The position numbers and the translations under genes are program-made. The notes below the pieces were generated by a model. That model was not told the DNA's origin and did not search any database. It was given only the letters and a program-made list of their open reading frames with translations. A DNA stretch of 64,000 bases from Fulvia fulva (Eukaryota; Ascomycota; Dothideomycetes; Mycosphaerellales; Mycosphaerellaceae). Location of the stretch: the NCBI RefSeq assembly GCF_020509005.1, contig NC_063016.1:2108001-2172000 (forward strand), written 5' to 3'. Numbering within the stretch: position 1 is the stretch's first letter; each line of letters begins with the position of its first letter. Positions 47,201-57,675 of the stretch are shown here, one piece after another.

Positions 47201-48111
47201 ACCTTAAATATCCTAGGGACCCCGTAGGCGATGACGGTATACTATTAGTAGGAGACTCGTGCCGACTTCGCGACTTTAGTAGTCTACTCCTTATAGGTCT
47301 CTAGCTTTTGTCTATTAGACTCTTATACGGTAAAGAGTCTTACTACGCCTATTACCTCTACCCTCGCCCTAACTACCTCCTTTTGGCCGATTCTGTCGAC
47401 AATCTCCTTACTTATTAGGGCTACGATTTCTTGTTTCTCCGCCGGATCAGTAATGTATAGGCGTACCGCCTTACTTACCTTCGGAGGGGGTTGATTCTTA
47501 CCTACTACTACTATTACCTATATAGTTAGTTTCTAGGCTACCCTCTATACTACTTATTAGATTGTCTTCGGGATTTGGTATAATAGCGCTTTTAGCGCTC
47601 CTAGTAGCTGTGCTATAGTGTTCTTATATACCTAGGCTAGGTGTTTGTTATCCCCTAGTAAGTTCTCCGCCTCCGTATATAGGGTCGTCTATACAATATT
47701 ATTTGTCGTTAGCCTCTGCTTTCTATATAGTAGGCCTTGGCTTATGTCCTAGGTTTTTTCTTAGTTTGTTCCCCGGTTTGACTCTTAGTATAGAATGTTC
47801 GTAAGGCTATAGCTCTCGTTAGTTACTATCCTTCGCTATTGTTCGGGGTCGCGCTTCCTAATTAGGCAGTTGTCCTCCGTAACTCCGTAATTCTAGGTTT
47901 GCCTTTAGGGGAAAGGGACCTCGGTTTTAGGGTTTTTTGTATTACGATTACGCCGCCGCTAGCGTAGGCGGCTCGCTACTACTTAAGTAGATTGCTCGTC
48001 TTGATAAGGGCTGTCGATTAAGAGCTAAAACGTATCCCCTAGTAGAATATCAATCGGAGTAAGTATCTCCTCCTAGGTCTATACTCGTATATAGCGACTA
48101 TAATCTATCTA
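44226..48111 (-). mobile_element. LINE-B: second non-LTR retrotransposon family, RIPed, 3' end missing
   Basis: Reading leftward from 48111: a 5' leader (to about 47550), then ORF1 with knuckle-like stretches near 47000-46850 (Tyr at Cys positions; CFNCQQYGH-like and CPYCVGL-like). Endonuclease follows from about 46470, with VQELWINPYV-like and VLLGDFNL-like sequence. RT runs from about 45250 to 44226, with an intact-looking SGFVDDINILA near 44425. The copy stops about 190 bases past the catalytic motif, directly at the LINE-A copy 4 5' end. Protein similarity to LINE-A is clear but nucleotide similarity is low, so it is a separate family. Full of TAG/TAA. Confidence 0.78.
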
Positions 48112-48482
48112 TATAGTCTCCTATATAGTTCGAGTAGGCCTACTTATTTATATACGTATATGTTTAGTGTCTATACTATTAGCATTTAAAGTATTAGAGG
48201 ACACGAAAGGATAATAAGTGCTTTTCGACTATCTTAAGGCTATATTACTAGATTAGGCCTTATTCTATTACTAGATCCGCCGCTTTCGCGTCTTATAGCT
48301 ATATAATTAGCGCCGAGGCCTTCTTACCTTCTAGCTATTTCCTATAGAGCCAAGTCGCCTTCTAGATTAGAGAGTTAAGAGTGACCGGGTTGTCCTCTTA
48401 GAGAGTACGTAGGTGACCTTAGTTAGTTAGGTCGAACTCCCTAGGTATATTATAGACTAGGATCGTAAATTACTACGTTAAG
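48112..48482 (-). mobile_element. LINE-A copy 5, inner fragment
   Basis: Matches 43130-43510 of copy 4, the ORF1 knuckle and upstream region. It is cut on the right by gypsy-5 at TTAAG (48478-48482) and joined on the left to the LINE-B 5' end. The remainder of copy 5 continues at 54772. Everything downstream of the ORF1 knuckle is missing. Confidence 0.82.
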
Positions 48483-49001
48483 TGTTATAGTCTCCCTATA
48501 GAGTATATAGAAGGTAGGGACAGAAGAGCCTTAGAGTGCTTAGAAGTCGTTAAGAAGTGAAAGTCTAGCTTAGTGTATAAGCGCTAAGAATTATATACCC
48601 CGTAATATTTACTACGGGACCTAGCCCTCTAAATTTACTACTCTACTAAACCTTAATAGATTCACTTCGGCTCGTAACTATATAACTCACGGCACTCCTA
48701 CGAGTACCCGCGACTACGCTAGACCCTAGAAGAAGCTCGTAGAAGACTCGGAACGTAGGGCAGGTTGGAATAAGGTTTTGAGTAAAGCTACTAAGCGCGG
48801 CTTCGTACGGGTTAGCCCTATTAATACGGGGACACGTACTCGCGAGGGTCGCGTATAAATATCTAGCCTTCCCTAGGCCTCTCTTACTTTCTTCGTCTTT
48901 CGTTTTATATAGCAATTATACTATACCCTTTATATCTATACTTCGTACCTATATTCTCGCTTCCATTCTTATATCTTATAGGCTAGGCTCTCGCCCTAAC
49001 A
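48483..49001 (+). repeat. Gypsy-5 left (5') LTR
   Basis: 519 bp, TGTTATAG to CCCTAACA. It contains a TATA box (tataaat, 48854-48860) and the candidate transcript start near 48895. Differences from the right LTR are C/T and G/A transitions, for example ttcactt/tttactt and gtacccg/gcacccg. Confidence 0.92.
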
Positions 49002-49012
49002 TTACGAAAGAC
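48895..49012 (+). promoter_or_regulatory. Gypsy-5 self-primer pair: LTR segment 48895-48903 and PBS 49004-49012
   Basis: GTCTTTCGT (48895-48903) is the perfect complement of ACGAAAGAC (49004-49012), two bases inside the LTR end (49001). It lies about 41 nt downstream of the tataaat box. The same geometry is seen in the other three gypsy families with a 5' LTR. The mechanism is inferred from the known Tf1 system. Confidence 0.57.
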
Positions 49013-49349
49013 TAACAAACTATTAACTACTCGAGTCGTCCTTATAGGTAACTACGCTACCGATAGAGGTGTCAACCTCGACAACTAAGACACTCTATTC
49101 CACTTTAGTAAGTAGGCTAATATCCCCTTCTTAAACGCCGCTACCTTCGGTACCTAGGCAAACGCTAACCCTAATACCGCCTACGCTATTATTAACCGTA
49201 CCGTCTCCTCTTTCCGCGAGACCGCCTAGTAGGTCGAGTAAGCAAATAACTAAGTAATATATCTTTAAGGTATTATAAATACCTTCTAGAACCTCGTACC
49301 GTACGCCGACGATAACCGCCGCTAGTACTTCTCTAAGAAGGTTAATAAC

Positions 49350-50270
49350 CTAGACAAGTTCGACGGTAATAAGAGTAAGTTCGAGGCATTTAAGACATAG
49401 CTCACTATTAAGCTATTAGCTAATGCCGAGCACTTTCCGTAAGAGAAGGACAAGGTTACGTACGTCTTCTCCCTCCTTCGGGGAGACGCCGCGGCTTAGG
49501 TATAATACTATATCGATAACGCTACGTAGACTATCGGCTGCCCGGACGTCCTTACCTTAATATAGGACCTCCGTACTGCCTTTAGTGATCTAGACCGTAG
49601 AGCCACCGCCTAGAACGCTATCTATAACCTCCTCTAGAAGAACAAGAGCTTCGTAGAGTACCTCGCGGCCTTTAACCGCGACATCGGGTTTACCGGCTAT
49701 AACGAAGAGACTAAGAAGAACACTCTCCGCCGTAGCTTATTAGTAGAGCTTCTTCGAGCCCTCGAGGATAAGGACGTCGGTACTATAAGCTTCCGTAAGC
49801 TCGTCGAGACCTACTAGCGCCTCGACTCTAATATAAAATATACCGCCTCTCTCCTCGCTTCCCGTTCTTAAGGTCGTTAGCCTCGTAGTCCCGGAAGCCA
49901 CTTCGCTACTCTACTAGGCGCCGCCGCTCCTACGGCTCTCCCTCCCGTCTCTATAAGTGACGCTATAGATCTTAGCGCTAGTACCGCCGTCCCTCGAGTC
50001 TAGGGCCCTATTAACGGGAAGCTTACTCCCGAAGAGAAGCTTCGCCGTCGCTTAGCCGGACTCTATACCTACTACGGCGGTCTAGGCTATATCGTAGTTA
50101 ACTATCCGTAGCTCGCTACCCGTAACGCCCGCAACCCGGTTCGCGGCGCTATCGGCGCTATCGAGCCTACTCCTACTACTCCCGCAAAGTAGGAAAAAGC
50201 CTAGGTCTTCCTTATCGACGCGATGAAGACTAAGAATAACGTTTACCGAAAGTAAAGAGAGGAAAGAAGT
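49350..50270 (+). pseudogene. Gypsy-5 gag remnant
   Basis: The plus-strand frame contains a clear retrotransposon Gag: KFDGNKSKFEAFKTQL near 49355, YVFSLLRGDAA near 49465, then FVEYLAAFNRDIGFTGYNEETK near 49640-49710. It ends with a degraded knuckle near 50070-50110 reading LYTYYGGLGYIVVNYP. Three Tyr there stand where C-x2-C...C requires Cys (TGC to TAC). Interrupting codons are TAG at expected Gln/Trp positions. Bases 49013-49349 hold the gag N-terminus without clear motifs. Confidence 0.75.
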
Positions 50271-50329
50271 TAAGGATCAATATAGTATAGCTAGACCTAT
50301 ACGACGAGACGGGTAAGGACTACGCTTAT

Positions 50330-53300
50330 AAACCGTTCGTTACGAATGTAAATATCGGCTTAAAGAAACTCTCTTCTTCTAATCTCACTCTTATAGACAC
50401 TAGCGTACTAGGCGAGTCTTTTATAGACTATAAACTCGCGACCTCTCTTAACCTCGAACCCTAGGAACTAAAGTACCCTCGTACCCTTAAACTCTTTAAC
50501 GGCACGGAGACTACTACTAGTAAGATTACTTATATTATACACACGTTAATCACCCTCGGAGGCAAGCGTATGTCGATCACTAGCTTCCTTACGTCCCTAC
50601 CGTATTAGAAGTTTATCCTCGGCCTCCCCTAGTTTAGACGATACCGACCTATTATCGACTAGACTTCCCTTACTATTAGCTTTCCTCTAGAAGTTCCTCC
50701 GGTACCTCCGCCTTCTCCGCCGCCTTAGCGCGGTCCTAAGTATACTAAGATCTTCTAGGTAAACGCCGCTACCTTTACTACTACTACTAAGTAGCCTAAA
50801 GCTTAAGTCTTCGCCGCCTCTCTCCGCGATATCGACATCGCCCTCGAGAAGCTTAATAAGAAGCGTATACCTACCGACCCTACTACGAAGGTCCCTCCTT
50901 AGGCACACTATATCCTCTACGTATTCGATACTAAGGCCGTAGACGAGCTGCCTCCTTATCGCCCTCACGACTATAAGATTAAGCTAGAAGAAGGTGTAGA
51001 GACACCGTTCGGACCGCTATATTCTATATCCCGAGAAGAGCTTATCGTCCTTAAGAGATACCTCGAAGAGAACCTAAAGAAGGGGTTTATTCGAGCGAGC
51101 CGTTCTAGCGCTAGTAGTCCCGTTATGTTCGTTAAGAAGCCTAGCGGTAGTCTACGCTTCTACGTAGACTACCGAGGCTTAAACGCTATTATAAAGAAGA
51201 ACCGCTACCTAATACCGTTGATTTAGGAGACGCTCGAGCGCCTCTCTAAGGCCAAGTACTTTACTAAGCTCGATATTATCGCTACGTTTAACAAGTTACG
51301 AATAGTAGAAGGACACGAGTATCTTATAGCCTTCCGTACTCGCTACGGGCTATTCGAGTCGCTCGTTATACCCTTCGGCGTTTATGACGGGCCTAGTACC
51401 TTTTAGAACTTTATTAACGATATCCTTTAGGAGTTCCTCGATCAGTTCTATACTACCTATATCGACGACATCCTAGTCTATAGCGAGACTAAGGAGGAGC
51501 ACCGCGAGTACGTCTATAAGGTCCTTTAGAAGCTCGTAGACGCCGGCTTATAGCTCGATATCGACAAGTACGAGTTTAAGAAGACCGAAGTCAAGTTCCT
51601 TAGTTTGATTATTACCGTAGACGGTATTAAGATAGACTAAGAGAAGATCGACGCTATCGTCGAATAGGATACTCCTACGAACGTTAAGGAGGTCTAGGGT
51701 TTCTTAGGCTTTACTAACTTCTACCGCCGCTTTATCTACGTATTCTCGGGCGTAGTACGCCCTTTAACGAAGCTTACGCGTAAGGGTGAGAAGTTTGCCT
51801 AGACCGACGAATACTAGGAGGCTTTTGACTTACTTAAAGCAAAGTTTATTAAGAACCCGCTTCTATAGTACTTCGATTTCGAACTAGAGACCCGTATAGA
51901 GACTAACGTATCCGACGGCGTAGTAGGCGGTGTCCTACTATAACGCCGCTCGCCTAAATCTCCCTAGTTACCTATCGCCTTCCTCTCTAAGAAGATGACC
52001 GCTACGGAGTATAACTACGGGATCTACGATAGGGAGCTTCTCGCTATCGTCAAAGCTTTTAAAGAGTAGCGCCCCGAGCTCGAAGGCTCTACTATACCCC
52101 TCTAAGTAAGCTCCGACTATAAGAACCTCGTCTACTTTATAAAGAGTAAGCTACTTAATCGTCGCTAGGCCCGCTAGAGCGAGTTCCTCTCCCGGTTCAA
52201 CTTTATAATCTCGTATACGCCCGGTAAGGCCAACTCGATAGCCGACGCCCTTACCCGCCGCCCTAGTAACTCTCTAGTTAATCGAAGAGAGGGCTAGCAA
52301 ATCGTAGAGCAACAAGTTATTAAAGAGTATAACCTCTCTTCCGAGCTTCGAGAGTACCTATCGAACGGCTAGCCTATACTCGCCGCTTCCTTTACTACTC
52401 TCGTACTCGCTCCTACCTACCTTAACGAGAGTAATAATGAATCCGAGCCTAAAGAATACGCCTCGGACGCTAAGGACATAAACGACAATAAAGAGGGCTT
52501 AGTAACGACCGACGGCTTATCCGAATTAGACTTTAAGGGGTTTAATAATAAGGAGTAACCTAAAGGCATTATAGCACGAGTACGAATAGCGTACGATACC
52601 GACCTAGGCGCCTAAGAGTTAGTTTAGGCCCTTAAATCTAGCGCGAGGACATTCCCGGGCTTCTCGCTATCCGAGTACGAGCTCTAGGAAGGTGTCGTCT
52701 ACTTCCGTAAGAAGCTTTACGTACTATAGCCCGAAGGCTCTAATATCCGAGCTAAGATTCTTCAAATCGTCTACGACTCCGCCTCTAGGGGTCACCTAGG
52801 CGTAGCTAAGACCTATAAGCTCCTCGCTAGGTATTACTAGTAGCCGTATTCCTAGAAGGACGTCCGCCGCTACGTACTAAACTACGCTACTTACCGAAGA
52901 GCTAAAGCTAACCGCTACCGCCCCTACGGTCTCTTATACCCTCTCCCGGCTCCTAATCGTCCGTAGAAGCACATTACTATAGACTTTATTACCGATCTTC
53001 CTTACGGTAAGACCTTTAGCGGCGTAAAGGTAAAGGCCCTTCTAGTGATCGTAGACCGTTACTCTAAGGACCGGTATATAATATCGTACTAGAGTATAAC
53101 CGTAAAGGAGACTATTCGCTTGTTCTACGAATTCGTCTAGCGCTTTTAAGGCCTCCCGGATAGCATCACCTCTAATAGAGGCTCCTAGTTTATCTCGTAC
53201 TTCTAGAAGCGTCTATATACTATCCTAGGCATTAAGTATAACCTCTCGACTAGTTTTTAGCTACAGACCGACGGCTAGACCGAAACTACGAACGCTATCC

Positions 53301-54240
53301 TCGAATAGGTCCTTCGTTACTTCGTCGACTACTACTAGAAGGATTGGCCTTAGTATATCCCTACGGTAGAGTTCGCTACTCGTAACTAGGACTCGGAGAC
53401 TACTAGCTACTCTCCCTTCTATACTACGAGAGGTTACTACCCTCGTATAGGTATAGAACTAGAAGAGCCTCTCCCGTCTACTAAAGACGTAAACGAGTAA
53501 GTAGTAGACGAGTTCGCTACTATACTCTTATAGATCTATAAAGAAGTCCGCGACGAGATAGTATACGTATAAGCAATCTACGAGGATTAAGCTAATCGTC
53601 GTCGCTAGCTAGCTCCCGACTACTAAGTAGGCGATATAGTCTACCTTAACTCTAAGAACATCAAGACGGACCGCCCCTCTAAGAAGCTAAACTAGAAGAA
53701 CCTAGGTCCTTTTGAGATCACCGAGCGTATTAGTTCACACGCCTACCGTCTAGCTCTTCCTACGAACATAAAGATCCACGATGTCTTCTATCCCGTACGC
53801 CTTCGGCCGTCGGCTAAGGACCTATTCCCGAACTAAAACTAAGACATACTAGGTCCTCCCGATAAAGTAGAAGTCGACGAGCCTATTAACCTACCTTCTG
53901 ACGACTATGCCGTCTATAAGATCTAGGGAATCCGCGTAGAGCCTAATAACGTTAAAGGACTAGCGCCGATTAAGTATAAAGTCGAATAGTAAGGTTGCCC
54001 TAAGTAGGATACCTTATAGGAACCTATCTAATATATTATCTTTAATCGTTAAGTAATCGAAGAATACTACGCCCGCGTAGACGGCCTAGAAGTTAATATC
54101 GGTAGGCTCTTCGAATCTAAGCTCTTTAACGGGGCTTACTAATAGTGTACCGACTATAACATTAGGCCTAGGCCTAGTACTAAAGCTAAACATCCTCGAT
54201 ATATAGAACTACTACGGCTTCGTAGGAACTTAGCTTTGTT
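50330..54240 (+). pseudogene. Gypsy-5 pol remnant: protease, RT, RNase H, integrase, C-terminal domain
   Basis: Protease: LIDTSVLG near 50390 and ILGLP near 50615. [22 protein letters not shown] (about 51110-51170), [13 protein letters not shown], and [10 protein letters not shown] (about 51457-51490, catalytic YIDD preserved). RNase H: ETNVSDG near 51900 (D to N), [12 protein letters not shown] near 52025, SDYKNL near 52110 and ADALTRRP near 52245. Integrase: an HHCC region near 52780-52900, DFITDLP-like near 52980 and SNRGS-like near 53170. A chromodomain-like tail is possible near 53930-54050 (VYKI-GIRVE and LAPIKYKVE). Many TAG codons. Confidence 0.8.
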
Positions 54241-54252
54241 CGGGAGGGCTAC

Positions 54253-54771
54253 TATTATAGTCTCCCTAAAGAGTATATAGAAGGTAGGGATAGAAGAGCC
54301 TTAGAGTACTTAGAAGTCGTTAAGAAGTGAAAGTCTAGCTTAGTATATAAGCGCTAAGAATTATATACCCCGTAATATTCACTACGGGACCTAGCCCTCT
54401 AAATTTACTACTCTACTAAACCTTAATAGATTTACTTCGGCTCGTAACTATATGACTTACGGCACTCCCGCGAGCACCCGCGACTACGCTAGACCCTAGA
54501 AGAAGCTCGTAGAAGACTCGGAACGTAGGGCAGGTTGGAATAAGGTTTTGAGTAAAGCTACTAAGCGCGGCTTCGTACGGGTTAGCCCTATTAATACGGG
54601 GACACGCACTCGCGAGGGTCGCGTATAAATATCTAGCCTTCCCTAGGCCTCTCTTACTTTCTTCGTCTTTCGTTTTATGTAGCAATTATACTATACCCTT
54701 TGTATCTATACTTCGTACCTACATTCTCGCTTTTATTCTTATATCTTATAGGCCAGGCTCTCGCCCTAACA
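54253..54771 (+). repeat. Gypsy-5 right (3') LTR
   Basis: 519 bp, TATTATAG (TG to TA at the terminus) to CCCTAACA, followed by TTAAG. It keeps CA/TG in its middle third (cagcaggttgg-like and gttttgag patches), in contrast with the internal region. Confidence 0.92.
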
Positions 54772-55468
54772 TTAAGACCTTCGCTAATACTATAACCTTA
54801 GATACCTACTATAGCTATACCTCTAGGTACCTCCTAGTAGTAGTAGAGCTAGTATAGATCTATAGAGTACCGTTAGACTATTAGTTCACTACGTCTACCC
54901 CTAGTTAATTAATTCGCTAGACGAGCTCCTTATTTAATAGCTTCGTAACTTTGACCTAGTCTTCCTTTACTATAATACGGATCGTAACTATATTGTACGT
55001 TAGGTACTAGTATCGATACCGCGACCAATACCTAGCTATAGGGGTATTCAATCTAGGTGGCCTTATTAATTGCCTAAGACGTCGTCCTTATTTCTTATTA
55101 CCCTCGGTAATACGATAGTACTAGCGCCGTACGTAGCTAAGTAATTATTACCTAGAGAGACCGGTATAGGAGCTAATCGTTAGTTTCTATACTTTTTACG
55201 TCCTCTACAAGTTGCTACTAGTTGTCTTAGGGGAGCTTCGCCTATAGAGCCGTAGGCGCCGGTAGTACCGTAGCCTAGACTACTATTACCTAGGAGTTAC
55301 CTAATATAGCTAGGCACCTCCGCGGCGTTTAGAGCTAAAGAAATAGGGTAAAGAGAACTTTAAGCTATCCAAATTAAATGAGGTAGAACTCCCTTAATTC
55401 TAGGGGTAGTAGCCTACTTTATAGATCGTTAGAATAGCCTTAATAAGGGCTTTCGAATATATCGTATT
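54772..55468 (-). mobile_element. LINE-A copy 5, 5' end fragment
   Basis: This continues 48112-48482 across the gypsy-5 insertion. It matches the ORF1 N-terminus and 5' leader of the other copies up to cgtattta at about 55468. CA/TG depletion is complete, and several positions are mutated beyond copies 3 and 4. Confidence 0.82.
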
Positions 55469-56509
55469 TAACGATAGCGCCTAATAACGTTATATTCGTA
55501 GGCCTAAGCGTATATACGCTACCCTCTATATATAACAATAACAAGTTAATAATAGCTTTATAATACCTATCTAGCTCCTAAATAGTCTACGAGGCTAGGG
55601 GCTATTAAGGAAGGGAGAGGGGAAAACCGTTATATAGAGTAAAACCCTCTTCGGGTATTAGTAAGTTCTCTCTATTACTTATTAGTCTATCCGTTATACT
55701 AGAAGCGGTAAGCTCTTAAGCGGTTAGCCGCCCCGAAGTACTAATCTACCTAGTATCTAAGAGAAAGTATTAGTAGCTAACCGACTTACCTACCGTTAGC
55801 CGATCGCCCGTTAGGCGGAGCTTAAGTCGCTAAACCGCTAACTCGTTAGTCGCTCTAGGTTAGTCCTCCCTTTATAGCTACTATCGCGGTCGGAGTCGCC
55901 GCGGGCTATAGTCTACTCTCCCGCGGGGTCGTTAGTACTATCGTCGGCGCCCTACTAAATTAGTAGGCCGGACGCCCTCGTAGGCTTCCTAGAGTTCTTC
56001 CTCCTAGGCCACCTCTCCCGCCCTTACTACTATCTTATTCGCTCTTTAGAACTATTAGAGTAGGCTAGTCCGTATTACTATCCTCGCCGCCGCTCGTACC
56101 CCGTTTGCTATATTTATTATATACTAGAAGTTCGTTACTCCGGTTTCGAGGCGTATTACCTACTAGGCTTCTACGAGGCGCGGGTAGAATAGTACGATAT
56201 ATTTTAGCGTTTAGACGCGTCCGTACTTATATAGATTACTATCGATACCTAGTACCTTACGGCGGTATATATAGTCCTTAAAGCCGATATATTCTAAGCG
56301 GAGTAGTATCGCGACTATAGCCTACGGGCGGGTAAGGGCTCGGAGTAGTATTACTCGATTTCGGCTAATAGGTCCTATCTTCGCTACTACCTCGTCCTCC
56401 CTTCGATACGTTCGTCGCCGAAGTAGTTACCCGTTTAGGTATCTTTCGCCTTCTTCCTAGCGCTCGTTCTAGATCCCCTATATATATCCGCGGACCGTAT
56501 CTACCGTAG
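55469..56509. other. Unidentified RIPed block, left half (interrupted by gypsy-6)
   Basis: Strongly CA/TG-depleted, so it was probably a repeat. I see no match within the window and no convincing domain in six frames. The plus strand has long TAG-interrupted stretches from about 55860 onward. It ends in CGTAG (56505-56509), the gypsy-6 target site, and continues at 63477. It may be an LTR or pol segment of another element. Confidence 0.5.
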
Positions 56510-56934
56510 TGTTAGGTTTGGTATAACCTAATGATATCACAAGATCAGAAGACCAAGCTCAATCGGGTTTGTTCTCGGGCCGATGGGAAGTTGAGGGAGG
56601 GTGATGAAGCAGTAGCTGTCTTGTCTCGCAGAGATCAAGTAGCAGTGAGGCAGAGGTTGTGTTGTGGTGTATTCCAAACAGTGATATTAAACAGTGAGTT
56701 GAACGCCTCGAAGCCATAAGGGATTCTCAGCGTTCCTAAATACAAAGGAGATCCCCTTATGCCCAGGGGTATTGCTTTCTTTGCTTTCCATCATTTCTGT
56801 GCTTTCTCTAGAAGGCGTACCGAGCGTAGAAATCGCTGCGAGCGAGCTGCAGCGGGAGTGCCCACTAGTTGGCTCGGCACCACGTGATCCGAAATCGGTT
56901 GGCTCGTAGGGTCCAGACGACTCGATCCGTAACA
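56510..56934 (-). repeat. Gypsy-6 3' LTR
   Basis: 425 bp; on the minus strand TGTTACGG to CCTAACA. It contains CACGTG (56881-56886), a possible bHLH site. The minus-strand 3' terminus carries an inverted repeat, TTAGGTT with AACCTAA and a 6-nt loop (56512-56531 on plus). A 62-codon open stretch on plus is repeated in the other LTR and is not considered a gene. Confidence 0.95.
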
Positions 56935-56947
56935 CCATCCCCCTTCC
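56935..56947 (-). other. Polypurine tract of gypsy-6
   Basis: On the minus strand GGAAGGGGGATGG abuts the 3' LTR (TGTTACGG). This is the expected site and composition for priming plus-strand DNA synthesis. Confidence 0.8.
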
Positions 56948-57030
56948 AGTCTAGCTCGTCCCGAGCTAATCATAAGCTTGCGGGGTCCCTTCTATTCGTA
57001 GGTCGTTATGACCGTTTCTTCTCCTTCGCC

Positions 57031-57675
57031 ATGCCAAAGGCGTCCTCTTCAAAACGCTCTTCCTCCGACGATCGCAAGCGTCTTGGAATTTTTATTCGCG
57101 CGAACGGCGAAATCATGCCTCGGGCATGCTCGAATTGTCGTCGTCTAGGTCGGGTGTGCAAGGTGCACGTAAGATCAGGTCGCTGCAGCGAGTGCAACAT
57201 CCACGGGTTGAAGGGTTGTGACATTAAGATCACTGCGTCGGAATGGGAGAGGTTGAGCAAGGAGCGCGCAAAGCTGCTGTCCCAAATTCAAGATGCGCGT
57301 CTGGCTTCTGCCGCTGCGATGGATCGGGAGCGCGAGATCGTCGCGCGGGCTCGCGAGGCCACATCAACGGCTTTAGCGAAGGAGGAGCGGCTGGCGAAAC
57401 AGCTGGAGCTGTTGGATCGTCGTGCGGATAATGCAGTGTCGGTTGCGGAGGCCAACGCTCTGGAGGCGGAGGCTGAGGAGCGCTCGTTATCATCTCTTCC
57501 GGAGGGGGTAGCTTCCCTGGGTCCCGAGCTTGCTTTGTCTCCATTTACTTGGGCAAACGACCCGTCCCTGGATTCCCCAGATTTCTTTGCTGGCGTCTCT
57601 GGGACCCTCCGGTTCGATCCTTCTTTATTTGTTGATCCTGGCGGAAGTGTCGCAGGAGCTGGCAGCAGTTCGTGA
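57031..57675 (+). CDS. Antisense accessory ORF: Zn(II)2Cys6-like and coiled-coil protein
   Basis: This 214-residue ORF is on the strand opposite gag-pol, between the end of pol and the 3' LTR, overlapping the last 131 bp of pol. The start is taken at 57031 (GCC before ATG), the first true ATG in frame. Residues 33-63 carry six cysteines spaced C-x2-C-x6-C-x8-C-x2-C-x7-C. This fits the fungal binuclear zinc cluster pattern (C-x2-C-x6-C-x5-12-C-x2-C-x6-8-C) in a basic context ([14 protein letters not shown]). Residues about 72-155 are Ala/Glu/Arg-rich and strongly helical, probably a coiled coil, the usual dimerisation element after such a cluster. The C-terminus is acidic and Ser/Pro/Phe-rich. 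Nuclear DNA binding is inferred. It is in an unRIPed region and fully open. The promoter could be antisense activity of the adjacent LTR. Confidence 0.72.
   Translation: MPKASSSKRSSSDDRKRLGIFIRANGEIMPRACSNCRRLGRVCKVHVRSGRCSECNIHGLKGCDIKITASEWERLSKERAKLLSQIQDARLASAAAMDREREIVARAREATSTALAKEERLAKQLELLDRRADNAVSVAEANALEAEAEERSLSSLPEGVASLGPELALSPFTWANDPSLDSPDFFAGVSGTLRFDPSLFVDPGGSVAGAGSSS

Larger units (their letters stand above)
48483..54771 (+). mobile_element. Gypsy-5: complete RIPed Ty3/gypsy element
   Basis: 6,289 bp with 519-bp LTRs at both ends and a TTAAG target duplication (48478-48482 and 54772-54776), inserted in LINE-A copy 5. On the plus strand, gag, protease, RT, RNase H and integrase follow in order. 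A purine tract (cgggagggct) precedes the right LTR. The internal region is heavily RIPed, the LTRs less so. Confidence 0.93.

Noticed and set aside
50687..50968. 93-codon minus-strand open stretch
   Set aside because: Arg-rich antisense of the gypsy-5 protease/RT linker; no start context or motif.
56531..56719. 62-codon ORF repeated at 63068-63256
   Set aside because: Identical only because it lies in the two identical gypsy-6 LTRs; it runs antisense through R/U5 with no domain.
56869..57030. N-terminal extension of the antisense zinc-cluster ORF into the LTR
   Set aside because: It begins with TTG, not ATG; the first real ATG in frame is 57031.
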